From Streptomyces pseudovenezuelae (lineage in GTDB: Bacteria > Actinomycetota > Actinomycetes > Streptomycetales > Streptomycetaceae): a stretch of 64,000 nucleotides of DNA. Position numbers and translations under genes: made by a program. Below are positions 8,901-16,446 of the stretch, piece by piece. The notes under the pieces are model-generated. The model was not told the origin of the DNA. It searched no databases and saw nothing but the letters and a program-made list of their open reading frames with translations. The DNA is taken from positions 248,001 to 312,000 of the forward strand of contig NZ_KQ948150.1 in NCBI RefSeq assembly GCF_001513955.1, written 5' to 3'. Positions within the stretch are counted from its first letter, which is position 1. Every line of letters begins with the position of its first letter.

Positions 8901-9992
8901 GAAGGGGAACGTCACCTCACCCGCTGCGTGGCCGTTGAGCCAGATCTCCGCCTTGTGGTTGACGCCGTCGAACTCCAGCCAGATGTGCCGCCCGTTGCCG
9001 GTGCGCAGCCCGCGGGGCAGGTCGAAGTCCCGCCGGTACCACCAGGAGTGACGGGACAGCGCCTCCGGGACGCGCAGGTTGTTCAGCCCCGTGATCGGGT
9101 CGGGCAGTCTGCCCTGGTCGACGAGCGAGCCGAGGACGGTTCCTGGCACGGTCGCGGGCAGCCAGCGGCTGGTGTCCAGGCCGGTGCGCGAGAGGGCCGC
9201 GCCGTCGCCGCCCGCCCAGTCGTCCAGGGTGAGGGTCCAGCCCGACTCCAGCGGCACGGTCCCGTCGGCGGCGACCGCGAGTCGGGGCGCCTCGCCGTGG
9301 TGGGTGCCCCAGTCGGTCCACCCGGTGGCCTTGGGGCGGTGGCCCGGGGCGGTGCCGTACACCTCGAAGCCGTTGAGGCCGAGGGGGTTGGGGCCGGAGC
9401 GCCGGCGGGCCGTCATCCGTACCCAGCGGGCCGTGACGGGGACCGGCAGCGGGATGTCCACCACGCCGCCGGTGCCGGCCGTGGTGCGGTAGACGCTGCT
9501 CCAGGAGCCGCGGTCACGGGACGTCTCCACGACGAACTCCGTGGCGTAGCTGGAGAGGATCTCCTTGCCGGTGGTGCCCTGGCGTGGGTTGCCGTCGGTC
9601 GGCGGGGTGAACACCGGGTCGCTCGCGTCGGCTTCGAAGGTCAGCCGGACGCGGTCGACTCGGCACTCCGCCTGCAGGTCGACCTCGATCCACTGCGGGT
9701 CGCCCGCCTCGGCGCGCCAGCCGGTGCCGCGCACCCCGGGCGTGGGGAGCGCGTCCACCACGAACGCGGCGGGCGTGGGTGCGTAGGCCTGGGAGGAGAC
9801 CCGGACCGGGCGGTAGGCGGCGAGCGTGCCCGGCGCGGCGGAGGCGGTGGGAGCGGTGGCGCCGGCGGTTCGGGGGGCGGCTTCGGCGGCCGGTGCGAGG
9901 ACCGTGCCGAGGCCGAATCCGGCCAGCAGCGTCGAGCCGGTCGCGACGAGAGTGCGTCGGGAGGGGTGTCGCGGACACGCCTGTTCGACCAT
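5904..9992 (-). CDS. Secreted GH2 glycoside hydrolase (exo-beta-glucosaminidase/mannosidase-like) with discoidin domains
   Basis: A 1362-residue exported enzyme. The N-terminus has SRRTLVATGS followed by a hydrophobic stretch and AEAAP, a Tat-like signal. Discoidin (F5/8C, CBM32-like) domain at about 55-215, GH2 sugar-binding domain about 230-450, Ig-like domain about 450-580, two discoidin-like domains about 580-855, TIM barrel about 858-1165, then C-terminal beta domains. Likely acid/base is Glu970 in WCGANEGNP and nucleophile Glu1033 in FHTEIGMP. The closest subgroup by motif is the exo-beta-D-glucosaminidase/beta-mannosidase branch, so the substrate is a beta-linked glycan, perhaps chitosan or mannan. 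No strong ribosome site precedes the ATG. It stands alone. Confidence 0.85.
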   Translation of the reverse strand: MVEQACPRHPSRRTLVATGSTLLAGFGLGTVLAPAAEAAPRTAGATAPTASAAPGTLAAYRPVRVSSQAYAPTPAAFVVDALPTPGVRGTGWRAEAGDPQWIEVDLQAECRVDRVRLTFEADASDPVFTPPTDGNPRQGTTGKEILSSYATEFVVETSRDRGSWSSVYRTTAGTGGVVDIPLPVPVTARWVRMTARRRSGPNPLGLNGFEVYGTAPGHRPKATGWTDWGTHHGEAPRLAVAADGTVPLESGWTLTLDDWAGGDGAALSRTGLDTSRWLPATVPGTVLGSLVDQGRLPDPITGLNNLRVPEALSRHSWWYRRDFDLPRGLRTGNGRHIWLEFDGVNHKAEIWLNGHAAGEVTFPFARSAHDITDLLSTGGGNALAVRISPMPVPGSPGDKGPAGEAWVDAGANTMNLNSPTYLASSGWDWMPAVRDRAAGIWNHVRLRSTGHLVIGDPRVDTVLPALPDLSVAELTLTVPVRNADSADHEATVSAAFGDVRVSRTVTVPAGDDIDVIFTPDAFGALRVKNPDLWWPNGLGEPTLHELTLVARTGGSESDRRTTRFGIRQFGYEYDTPLKFTPSSDACTQTVQLGDRRARHLRVRCLTRATDWGSSLWTLSVFDSARPGTDLALHAPAQASTTDEDGHAAAHVTDGDPGTRWSSAYEDDQWIRVDLGSVQSFDRVDLVWEQAYARTFVVQVSADGEQWTDAASVDNTAVPLPFNSGDAGLRVTDFEARTARYVRLSCGLRNTSWGNSLWSLAVIDSTEPGTDLALHRETTASTQEDGHPAAHATDGDPGTRWSSAYEDHQWLQVDLGVSRRVDRVAVLWEQAYPKTYTVQVSDDGDTWTDVTTVSNTPDPLKISVNGVRVLVRGGNWGWDELLRRMPAERMDAAVRMHRAMNFTMIRNWVGSSNREEFYAACDAHGILVWNDFPNAWGMDPPDHEAFVSVARDTVLRYRIHPSVAVWCGANEGNPPAAVDAGMRKAVESQVPGVLYQNNSAGGIVTGGGPYGWVEPERYFDPSTYGSKDFGFHTEIGMPVVSTAASTRAMVGEDGPEWPIGGAWYLHDWSERGNQAPQNYKAAVETRLGTARDLDDFTRKAQFVNYENFRAMFEAWNANLWDNASGLMLWMSHPAWHSTVWQTYDYDFDVNGAYFGCRTACEPLHVQADPVKWRVIAVNHTRRALKGATVRAETYDLSGRRIAGTRTARVDVEPAASAPAFDAAPAGDLPELHLLRLTLTDVAGKVLSRNTYWRCRTPEALRALNQVRQAKLSASLTVSRDGDRRTATATVRNRGSVVAAMVRLSLLDEDGTRVLPTLYDDNYLWLLPGESRKVTLSWPASALPSNRPMLRAEGYNTPPATVRG

Positions 9993-10305
9993 GTGTAGTC
10001 ATCCATTCACGGCAGGTGAGCGAGGATGGTGCGGGTCGTCGGCAGCGGGGTCGTCCTCCGCTCTGACAACGTTGCCATAGGCTGTGGCGCGGGACACCTC
10101 GCTGTCAAGACCCGTGCCGACATGTGCGGTCGCGGTCGCGCCGGAGAGGGAAACGTGTGAACGGGGTTCCGGCGCGCCCGCAGATGCCGTAGGACTCGCG
10201 AGTGGCGTCGAAGTGGCTGAGCGTGCCGTGCATACGCGCTCGGCAGGAGAGGTGGCCTCTTTGACGGCTCACGACGATGAAACGTGTTTTGCTCCTGGAG
10301 CGCCT
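9993..10305. other. Intergenic region upstream of GH2 gene
   Basis: The stretch between the GH2 start and the terminator of the CGNR gene holds the GH2 promoter region. I see no convincing coding sequence. A short plus-strand open frame at 10084-10308 lacks a ribosome site and recognisable sequence. No clear operator palindrome was found. Confidence 0.4.
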
Positions 10306-10338
10306 TGAGCCCAGCGCACGACCGGTGCGCTGGGCTCA
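10306..10338 (-). terminator. Terminator of CGNR regulator gene
   Basis: Bases 10306-10319 pair perfectly with 10325-10338 around a five-base loop, giving a 14-bp GC-rich stem 23 bases beyond the stop codon of the minus-strand gene. Confidence 0.7.
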
Positions 10339-10361
10339 GGGAATTCCGTTGAAGGCGCGTG

Positions 10362-10922
10362 TCAGTGAGCGGCCGCGGGGGCGGACTTCTTCCGGGCGCG
10401 GTACGCGGCGGCCTTGATCTTGTTGCCGCAGGACTCCATGCCGCACCACTGGCGTCGCATGCCCCGGGAGCGGTCGATGTACACCCGGGTGCACTCGGGG
10501 TTGCCGCACTCCTTCATCAGCGGCACGTCGGGACCGCTGAGCAGCTCGACGGCCTGCCGGGCGACGGTGGCGAGGGCCTGCTCGGGCGTCGCGTCGGTGT
10601 GCCGGCCCGACAGGGTGAGCTGCGGAGTCGCGGGTGCCTTGCGCGCGGCGGCGTTGAGCACGCCGAGCGCCTCCCGGTCGAACTCCTCGCCGAGTCGGCG
10701 GTCGGTGACGAGCCGGTAGACGGCCTCGCGTACGGTCGTGGCCTGCTGGACGTCGTCCTCCTTCCCGGGAGTGATCGTGTCCACCAGACCGGACTCCAGG
10801 TACCAGGCGTTCAGGCGCTCCGGCGTCACGAACATCTCGAACCGGGTCGAGCGTCGGGCCCGGAGCGTGGCCGCGAAGTCGAGAGCCGGGTGCCCGCATA
10901 CGAAGACATGGTCAAGATTCAC
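10362..10922 (-). CDS. CGNR zinc-finger (ABATE-domain) putative regulator
   Basis: A 186-residue protein with the two-part layout of the CGNR family. An N-terminal ABATE-type domain begins CGHPALDFAATLRAR, and the C-terminal zinc finger (about residues 139-178) has four cysteines in CGNPECTRVYIDRSR and WCGMESCGNKIKAAAYR. Family members are predicted transcription regulators in actinobacteria. The start is GTG with only a weak ribosome site. An 8-bp inverted repeat overlaps the start codon, suggesting autoregulation. Its own terminator follows, so it is monocistronic. Confidence 0.85.
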   Translation of the reverse strand: MNLDHVFVCGHPALDFAATLRARRSTRFEMFVTPERLNAWYLESGLVDTITPGKEDDVQQATTVREAVYRLVTDRRLGEEFDREALGVLNAAARKAPATPQLTLSGRHTDATPEQALATVARQAVELLSGPDVPLMKECGNPECTRVYIDRSRGMRRQWCGMESCGNKIKAAAYRARKKSAPAAAH

Positions 10923-10936
10923 ATCACCATCTTGAC
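10911..10936. promoter_or_regulatory. Inverted repeat overlapping the CGNR start codon
   Basis: GTCAAGAT (10911-10918) and ATCTTGAC (10929-10936) form perfect 8-bp arms separated by ten bases, and the GTG start codon at 10922 sits between them. In DNA this could be an operator. In RNA it would fold the start codon into a hairpin loop. Confidence 0.45.
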
Positions 10937-11036
10937 AGGTGACTTATGTTGACGCAAGAACCGTCACCCCTCCAACCGGTTCTTGTTGACGAGAGCGTGT
11001 CCGTGAGCCGTGCGGTGCCGGATGTGACCGCGCTGG

Positions 11037-12728
11037 TCAGCGGCGTTGAGCGGGATCACGGACGAGGGACGGTCCGGCGTCCCCTCCCTGCCCGGGTCCC
11101 GGTGTCAGGCGTAGTTCGCGGCCCCGCCAGCGGCGGCGCAGCCAGCGATCATGGCTGGCGACGACGATGGCGCCGGGACCGGGTCCGAAGGCGGCCTCCA
11201 GTTCGTCGCACAGGGCGGGGGAGAGGTGGTTGGTGGGCTCGTCGAGGAGCAGGAGTCGCGGCGGACGGGCCACCAGGAGGGCCAGCGCGAGTCGCCGGCG
11301 CTGGCCCACCGACAGCTGTCCGACCGGCTTGTCCAGATCCCTGTCGCGCAGCAGGCCGAGCGAGCTCAACGGCACCTTCTCGGCCCGTCGGGCGCCCAGC
11401 GTCCGCTCGTAGGTCTCGCGGACGGTGCGGTCGGGACGGTCGAACGCGGTGTCCTGCGTGAGCAGCCCCACTGTCAGCCCGCCCCGCCGGCGCACCTCGC
11501 CCTCGGCCGGGAGACGTCCGGCGAGTACGGCGAGGAGGGTCGACTTGCCCGCGCCGTTGCCGCCCGTGATCAGCAGCCGGTCGCCCGGTGAGATCTCCAG
11601 GTCGTCGACCGAGAGCCGCCCGGGGATGCGTGTGGCGAACAGCGAGACCAGGGGGCCGGAGTCCTCCTCGCCGCGCGCGGTCAGTTCACCGGCGGCGAAC
11701 CGCAGCGGGCGCGGAGGCTCGCCGACCCCGGTGCGCTCCAGCTCCTCCAGGCGCCGGGTGGCGTTGCGGACCCGGCGGGAGATCTGGTGCTGCACCCGGC
11801 CCGCCCGGTGGCCGTAGCCCATCTTCTCGTTGTCGGTGCGGCCCCGGTCCGGCGCGACCCGGTGCGCGGTCACGCCCGCCGTCTGCCGCAGCTGCTCCAA
11901 CTCCTCCTGCTCTTCGGCGTGCCGCCGTTCCCAGCGTTCCCGTTCGGCACGCTTGTGCGCGAGGTAGGCGCTGTAGTCGCCGCCGTAGCGGACCGGGCCG
12001 TCCACCGCCGGGTCGAGGTCGATCAGGTCGGTGCAGACGGCGTCGAGGAAGGCCCGGTCGTGGCTGGCGGCGACCACCGTTCCGGGCAGGTTGCGGAGCT
12101 GTTCCTCCAGGAAGGCGGCGGCACCGTCGTCGAGGTGGTTGGTGGGCTCGTCCAGCAGCAGCGCCGACGGACGGCGTACGAGCAGGGCGGCCAGGGCGAG
12201 ACGGCCGCGCTGGCCGCCGGAGAGCGAACCGAGGGTGCGCTCGTGCCCGAACGCGCCGAGGCCCAGACCGTCCAGGACCAGGGCCGCGCGGCGGTCGGCG
12301 TCCCAGGACTCGCGGACCTGGGCCTGTTCCAGGCGCCGGCCGTAGGCGTCGAGGAGCTCCTGATGGGCGGGGTCGTCCTCGGGGACGCGGGCGAGCTCCG
12401 CGCCGAGCCGGTCCAGCTCGGCAAGGTCCTCGCGGGCCTCGCGCAGCGCCTCGTCCAGGACTACGGCGATGGTGGCGTCGGCGTCGTAGGGCATCTCCTG
12501 GTGGAGGAACCCCAGGTCGGCGGGGCGGGTGACGGTGCCCGCGTCCGGGGCGTCGACGCCGGCGAGGACGCGCAGCAGGGTGGACTTGCCGGCGCCGTTC
12601 TCCCCGATCAGTCCGATGCGCCGGCCGGGGGCGGCGGTCAGGGAGATGCCGTCGAGGACGCGTCGGTCGCCGAGGGTGCGGACGAGGTCGTGGGCGAGCA
12701 GCGCGGGCCGCGCAGGGTGCTGGGGCAT
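11037..12728 (-). CDS. ABC-F family ATPase (ribosome-protection or translation-factor type)
   Basis: A 563-residue soluble protein with two ABC domains and no membrane segment, the hallmark of ABC-F proteins that act on the ribosome. First domain: Walker A GENGAGKST, signature LSGGQRGRLALAALL, Walker B LLLDEPTNHLDDG. A charged linker (KRAERERWERRHAEEQEELE) follows. Second domain: GGNGAGKST, LSVGQRRRLALAL and LLLLDEPTNHLSP. The ATG at 12728 is chosen over an upstream frame start because the MPQHPARPALLAHDLV segment begins the domain. Some relatives give resistance to macrolides, lincosamides or pleuromutilins, others are housekeeping, and the sequence does not decide. It follows a second ABC-F gene by 79 bases. 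Confidence 0.85.
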   Translation of the reverse strand: MPQHPARPALLAHDLVRTLGDRRVLDGISLTAAPGRRIGLIGENGAGKSTLLRVLAGVDAPDAGTVTRPADLGFLHQEMPYDADATIAVVLDEALREAREDLAELDRLGAELARVPEDDPAHQELLDAYGRRLEQAQVRESWDADRRAALVLDGLGLGAFGHERTLGSLSGGQRGRLALAALLVRRPSALLLDEPTNHLDDGAAAFLEEQLRNLPGTVVAASHDRAFLDAVCTDLIDLDPAVDGPVRYGGDYSAYLAHKRAERERWERRHAEEQEELEQLRQTAGVTAHRVAPDRGRTDNEKMGYGHRAGRVQHQISRRVRNATRRLEELERTGVGEPPRPLRFAAGELTARGEEDSGPLVSLFATRIPGRLSVDDLEISPGDRLLITGGNGAGKSTLLAVLAGRLPAEGEVRRRGGLTVGLLTQDTAFDRPDRTVRETYERTLGARRAEKVPLSSLGLLRDRDLDKPVGQLSVGQRRRLALALLVARPPRLLLLDEPTNHLSPALCDELEAAFGPGPGAIVVASHDRWLRRRWRGRELRLTPGPGQGGDAGPSLVRDPAQRR

Positions 12729-12807
12729 GGGGAACCGTCCAACGTGTTCGGTGTTCGGCCCGCCGGGCAGGTCGCCTCGGACGCGGGCCACGTCACACGT
12801 CGGCGGT

Positions 12808-14442
12808 TCACACCTCGGGGGCCCCCGTCTCCGTGAGGTTGCCGTCGGCCAGCCGCAGCCAGCGGTTCACGCCGATCTCGGCGAGGAAGCGCTCGTCGTG
12901 GCTGACCACCATGAAGGCGCCCTGGTAGGAGTTGAGCGCGCCCTCCAACTGGCCGGCGCTGACCAGGTCGAGGTTGTTGGTCGGCTCGTCGAGCAGCAGC
13001 AGGTGCGGAGCCGGTTCGGCGCACAGCACGCAGGCGAGGGTGGCGCGCAGGCGTTCGCCACCGGAGAGCACGCCGACCGGCAGGTGGGCGCGGGCGCCCC
13101 GGAAGAGGAAGCGGGCGAGCAGGTTCATGCGCTCCGCCTCGGGTCGTTCGGGTGCGAACGCGGCGAAGTTCTCCGCGACCGTGCGGCCCAGGTCCAGCAG
13201 GTCCAGGCGCTGCGAGAGGTAGGCGATCCGGCCGTCCCCGCGTTTGACGTCTCCGCCGTCCGGGGCGAGGTCGCCGGTGATCAGGCGCATCAGGGTGGTC
13301 TTTCCGGCGCCGTTGGGCCCGGTCAGCGCGATGCGCTCGGGGCCGCGGACGGTCAGGTCGATCCCGCCCGTGGCGAACACGTCCTGGTCGCCGAGCCGGA
13401 CCCGCATGCCCTCGCCGATGAAGAGGTTGCGTCCGGCGGGCACCTGGGTGTCGGGCAGTTCCAGGGTGAGGCGCTGCTCGTCGCGCAGGGCGCGTCCGGC
13501 CTCGTCGAGGCGTGCCTTGGCCTCACTGACGCGGGAGGCGTGCATGGTGCCCGCCCGGCCCGCGGCCTCCTGCGCGCCGCGCTTCATGGTGCCGGCGAAG
13601 ATCTTCGGCAGACCCGCGTTCTTGAGGTTCCTGGAGGCGTTGCCGGCGCGGCGCTCGGCGCGTTCGCGAGCCTGCTGCAGCTCCCGCTTCTCCCGCTTCA
13701 GCTCCTGTTCGGCAGTGCGGACGTTCTTCTCGGCGACCTCCCGCTCGGCCCGTACGGCTTCCTCGTACTCGGTGAAGTTGCCGCCGTAGAAGCGGAGTTC
13801 GTCACTGCCCAGCTCGGCGATGCGTTCCATGCGGTCGAGCAGCGCGCGGTCGTGGCTGACCAGCAGCAGGCAGCCGGTGAAATCGGAGAGCACGTCGTAG
13901 AGCTTGCGCCGGGCCTCGACATCGAGGTTGTTGGTGGGCTCGTCGAGCAGCAGGACGTCGGGGCGCCGGAGCAACTGGGCGGCGAGGCCGAGGGAGACGA
14001 CCTGGCCGCCGCTGAGCGTGCTCAGGCTGCGGTCCAGGGTGAGGCCGACCAGGCCCAGGCGGTCGAGCTGGGCGCGGGTGCGTTCCTCGATGTCCCAGTC
14101 GTCGCCGATGGTGGCGAAGTGCTTCTCGTCGACATCCCCGGACTCCACGGCGTCCAGGGCGCGGACCACGTCGGCGATCCCCAGGACCTCGGCAACGGTG
14201 AGGTTGCCGGTCAGGGGAAGGCTCTGCGGGAGGTAACCGAGGGTGCCGCCCACGGTCAACGACCCCGTGAGGGGACGGAGTTCGCCGGCGAGCAGCCTGA
14301 GCAGGGTGCTCTTGCCGGAGCCGTTGGGGGCGACCAGGCCGGTGCGGCCGCCGGTCACGGTGAAGGACAGGTCCTGGAAGACCGGGGTGTCGTCGGGCCA
14401 GGCGAAGGAGAGGTTCGAGCAGACGATCGCGGTGTCGGACAT
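12808..14442 (-). CDS. ABC-F family ATPase with structured mRNA leader
   Basis: A 544-residue double-ABC soluble ATPase. Walker A sequences are PNGSGKST (residues about 33-40) and PNGAGKTT, with signatures LSGGQVVSLGLAAQLL and LSGGERLRATLACVL, each followed by LLLDEPTNNLD. The linker is long and very charged, as in ABC-F proteins that reach the peptidyl-transferase centre. The ATG at 14442 begins MSDTAIVCSNLSFAW. The open frame continues 45 codons further upstream without a stop, across a region that can fold into alternative hairpins, so this upstream stretch is more likely leader than protein. Probably regulated by attenuation and possibly cotranscribed with the next ABC-F gene. Confidence 0.85.
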   Translation of the reverse strand: MSDTAIVCSNLSFAWPDDTPVFQDLSFTVTGGRTGLVAPNGSGKSTLLRLLAGELRPLTGSLTVGGTLGYLPQSLPLTGNLTVAEVLGIADVVRALDAVESGDVDEKHFATIGDDWDIEERTRAQLDRLGLVGLTLDRSLSTLSGGQVVSLGLAAQLLRRPDVLLLDEPTNNLDVEARRKLYDVLSDFTGCLLLVSHDRALLDRMERIAELGSDELRFYGGNFTEYEEAVRAEREVAEKNVRTAEQELKREKRELQQARERAERRAGNASRNLKNAGLPKIFAGTMKRGAQEAAGRAGTMHASRVSEAKARLDEAGRALRDEQRLTLELPDTQVPAGRNLFIGEGMRVRLGDQDVFATGGIDLTVRGPERIALTGPNGAGKTTLMRLITGDLAPDGGDVKRGDGRIAYLSQRLDLLDLGRTVAENFAAFAPERPEAERMNLLARFLFRGARAHLPVGVLSGGERLRATLACVLCAEPAPHLLLLDEPTNNLDLVSAGQLEGALNSYQGAFMVVSHDERFLAEIGVNRWLRLADGNLTETGAPEV

Positions 14443-14464
14443 GGAGGCGACCTCGAAAGGACGG

Positions 14465-14495
14465 AGGGCAGAGCTTTTACCTCTGCCCTGGGCAG
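14465..14495 (-). promoter_or_regulatory. Candidate attenuator with mutually exclusive hairpins in ABC-F leader
   Basis: Reading the minus strand, three segments follow one another: CTGCCC (14495-14490), AGGGCAGAG (14489-14481) and CTCTGCCCT (14473-14465). The middle segment can pair with either neighbour, so two hairpins exclude each other. The set lies about 23-53 bases before the ABC-F start codon, inside a stretch that stays open in frame. This is the layout expected for ribosome-stalling attenuation. It is an inference from pairing only. Confidence 0.5.
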
Positions 14496-14721
14496 ACGTG
14501 GGAAAAGGGACGACGAAACGGACCACCTGGGCAGCGCTCCCGAGCGCCGGCCCGTGGCCGTCAGATCCGGATCTCATCCGGAAATGTCGTCTTCACCCAC
14601 CACGTCTGTGACTCCTCGATCAACGGTCAACGTCACGTCGAGCTTAACAGCCGTCGTCTCGTTCGGTCGACGGCTTTCCGCCCCGGGGGACCTCATACGT
14701 GTGCGCGATCGCCTCTGTTGT

Positions 14722-14780
14722 TTGACAGCCTCAGGGGCGCATGGCAGCATCGTCACCACTTGAACAGGTGACGATGCTGC
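14722..14780 (+). promoter_or_regulatory. Promoter with 14-bp palindromic operator before the molybdopterin oxidoreductase
   Basis: TTGACA at 14722-14727 is followed after 17 bases by CAGCAT at 14745-14750. This -10 position lies inside a perfect inverted repeat: 14744-14757 (GCAGCATCGTCACC) pairs with 14767-14780 around nine bases. The overlap would let a dimeric repressor block the promoter. The repeat could alternatively be a leader hairpin. The promoter points toward the gene starting at 14820 and lies in the divergent region shared with the ABC-F gene. Confidence 0.5.
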
Positions 14781-14819
14781 GCTTGGGCAGGGGTCACATG
14801 TGCCGGAAGGGGCGCACAC

Positions 14820-15542
14820 ATGGCAGAGAGGCCGAAACCGAGGACCGGGGGCGCACCGGTGGGGCGGCGGGCGATGCTGGGCATGCTCGGCGCGGGTGCG
14901 GCGGGCCTCGCCGCCGCGCCCGGTCTGCAGCGCGGCTGGGAGGACTTCCTGGCCGCCGCCTCTGAGGTCGACGCGACGGGCCTGACCGGTCTGCTGCCCA
15001 ACCCGGGCGGCTTCCGCTACTACAGCGTCGTCGGCTCGGTCCCGCACAAGGACGAGACGAACTACGCGCTCACGGTCGGCGGACTGGTGGAGCGGCCGAA
15101 GACCTACACGCTCGACCAGTTGCGCGCGCTGCCGCGGACCCGGGTCGTCCACGATGTCGAGTGCACCGACGGATGGCGGGTGGAGAAGACGCCGTTCGAC
15201 GGGGTGAAGCTCGCGGACATCCTCGACGACGCCGGCGTGCGCTCCTCGGGGGCCGCGGTCCGGTTCACCTGCTTCGACGGCGCCTACAGCGAGAGCCTCA
15301 CCCTGGAACAGGCGCGCCGCCCGGACGTCCTGGTGGCGCTCACCATGCAGGACAAGCCCATCACCCACGCGCACGGCGGCCCGGTCCGCCTCTACGTGGC
15401 GCCCATGTACTTCTACAAGTCGGCCAAGTGGCTGTCCGGCATCTCGGTCACCGACAAGGTCGTTCCCGGCTACTGGGAGGAGCGCGGTTATGCGGTCGAC
15501 GGCTGGCTCGACGGAGCCGACCGGCGCAGCGACGCGGTCTGA
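14820..15542 (+). CDS. Tat-exported molybdopterin-dependent oxidoreductase (sulfite oxidase/MsrP-like)
   Basis: A 240-residue enzyme with a single Mo-cofactor domain. The N-terminus has GRRAMLGMLGAGAAGLAAAP, a twin-arginine export signal. The molybdenum-ligating cysteine is in HDVECTDGW, and the conserved substrate/cofactor segment THAHGGPVRLYVAPMYFYKS is present. In the family, the periplasmic MsrP protein reduces methionine sulfoxides with electrons from a haem membrane partner, and others oxidise sulfite. The next gene encodes a cytochrome-b membrane protein, which fits a two-part system. Upstream is a promoter with an overlapping palindrome. Confidence 0.82.
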   Translation: MAERPKPRTGGAPVGRRAMLGMLGAGAAGLAAAPGLQRGWEDFLAAASEVDATGLTGLLPNPGGFRYYSVVGSVPHKDETNYALTVGGLVERPKTYTLDQLRALPRTRVVHDVECTDGWRVEKTPFDGVKLADILDDAGVRSSGAAVRFTCFDGAYSESLTLEQARRPDVLVALTMQDKPITHAHGGPVRLYVAPMYFYKSAKWLSGISVTDKVVPGYWEERGYAVDGWLDGADRRSDAV

Positions 15543-16191
15543 ACACGAGGACCGGGTACGCCGTTTCAGCGCCGCCGAGCGGATGGTCCACCGGGCCACC
15601 GGCTGGCTGATGCTCCTCTGCCTGGTCACCGCCGCCTGCCTCTACCTCGGACCGCTGGCCCAACTCGTCGGACGGCGGCACCTGATGGTCACGGTCCACG
15701 AGTGGTCGGGCATCACGCTGCCCGTGCCCTTCCTGCTCGGACTCCTCTCTCCCGCCTTCCGCGCGGACCTGCGGCGCCTCAACCGATTCGCGGTGTACGA
15801 CCGCCAGTGGCTGCGCGCCGTCCGCAGGCGCCGTACCTCGCCCGAGGCGCGCCCGGCCGGCAAGTTCAACGCGGGGCAGAAGCTCTACGCGGGCTGGATC
15901 GCCGGTGCCGTGCTGGTGATGATGTTCACCGGCCTGCTGATGTGGTTCATGGGCCTGCTGTCCTTCGTCTCCCGCACCAGCGCGATCTTCGTCCACGACA
16001 TCCTGGCCTGGGCGATCACCTTCGTCCTCCTGGGGCACCTGCGCATGGCGTTCGAGGACCCCGAGGCGCGGCTGGGGATGCGCACCGGATACGTCAGCCG
16101 CTCCTGGGCGCAGCGGTATCACTCGCGGTGGCTGCGCGAGGAGCGCGCGGACGACGGTGCCGGGGACCCGGCTGACCGTCGGATGACCTAA
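15490..16191 (+). CDS. Membrane cytochrome b-type protein, redox partner of the molybdoenzyme
   Basis: A 233-residue membrane protein with about four helices (roughly residues 37-56, 65-84, 136-158, 166-187). Histidines placed as haem ligands occur in MVHRATG, TVHEWSG, FVHDILAW and LLGHLRM, as in the cytochrome b561/formate dehydrogenase gamma family. It probably passes quinol electrons to the exported molybdoenzyme. The ATG at 15490 overlaps the preceding gene by 53 bases. An internal ATG at 15583 would cut into the first conserved histidine region, so the longer form is preferred. Which start is used is uncertain. Confidence 0.75.
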   Translation: MRSTAGSTEPTGAATRSEHEDRVRRFSAAERMVHRATGWLMLLCLVTAACLYLGPLAQLVGRRHLMVTVHEWSGITLPVPFLLGLLSPAFRADLRRLNRFAVYDRQWLRAVRRRRTSPEARPAGKFNAGQKLYAGWIAGAVLVMMFTGLLMWFMGLLSFVSRTSAIFVHDILAWAITFVLLGHLRMAFEDPEARLGMRTGYVSRSWAQRYHSRWLREERADDGAGDPADRRMT

Positions 16192-16446
16192 CGCGTTCCT
16201 GGCGGGGCGCGGCCGGCAGTCCTGGGCGTGCACCGTCAACTGACTGTCGTCGGCACGCGCGCTGCGTGCCAGCCTGGGGCCAGGTCGAGAGCCACCACAG
16301 CTGTCCGTCCGGCGAATCTCGACACACATCCATTCGTCACCGGTTCAGACGGTGATATGGTCCGGTCAGTCCTCGGCCCGCCTCGTGTGCCCAACACACA
16401 TGTGTCGCCTGCGGCCGGACACCTCCACCTCTTCGATGGGAATCCC

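Noticed and set aside
10084..10308. 74-residue plus-strand open frame upstream of the GH2 gene
   Set aside because: No ribosome site, no recognisable sequence, and it runs into the CGNR terminator.
10946..11461. 171-residue plus-strand open frame beside the CGNR gene
   Set aside because: Mostly antisense to the ABC-F gene with Arg/Pro-rich translation.
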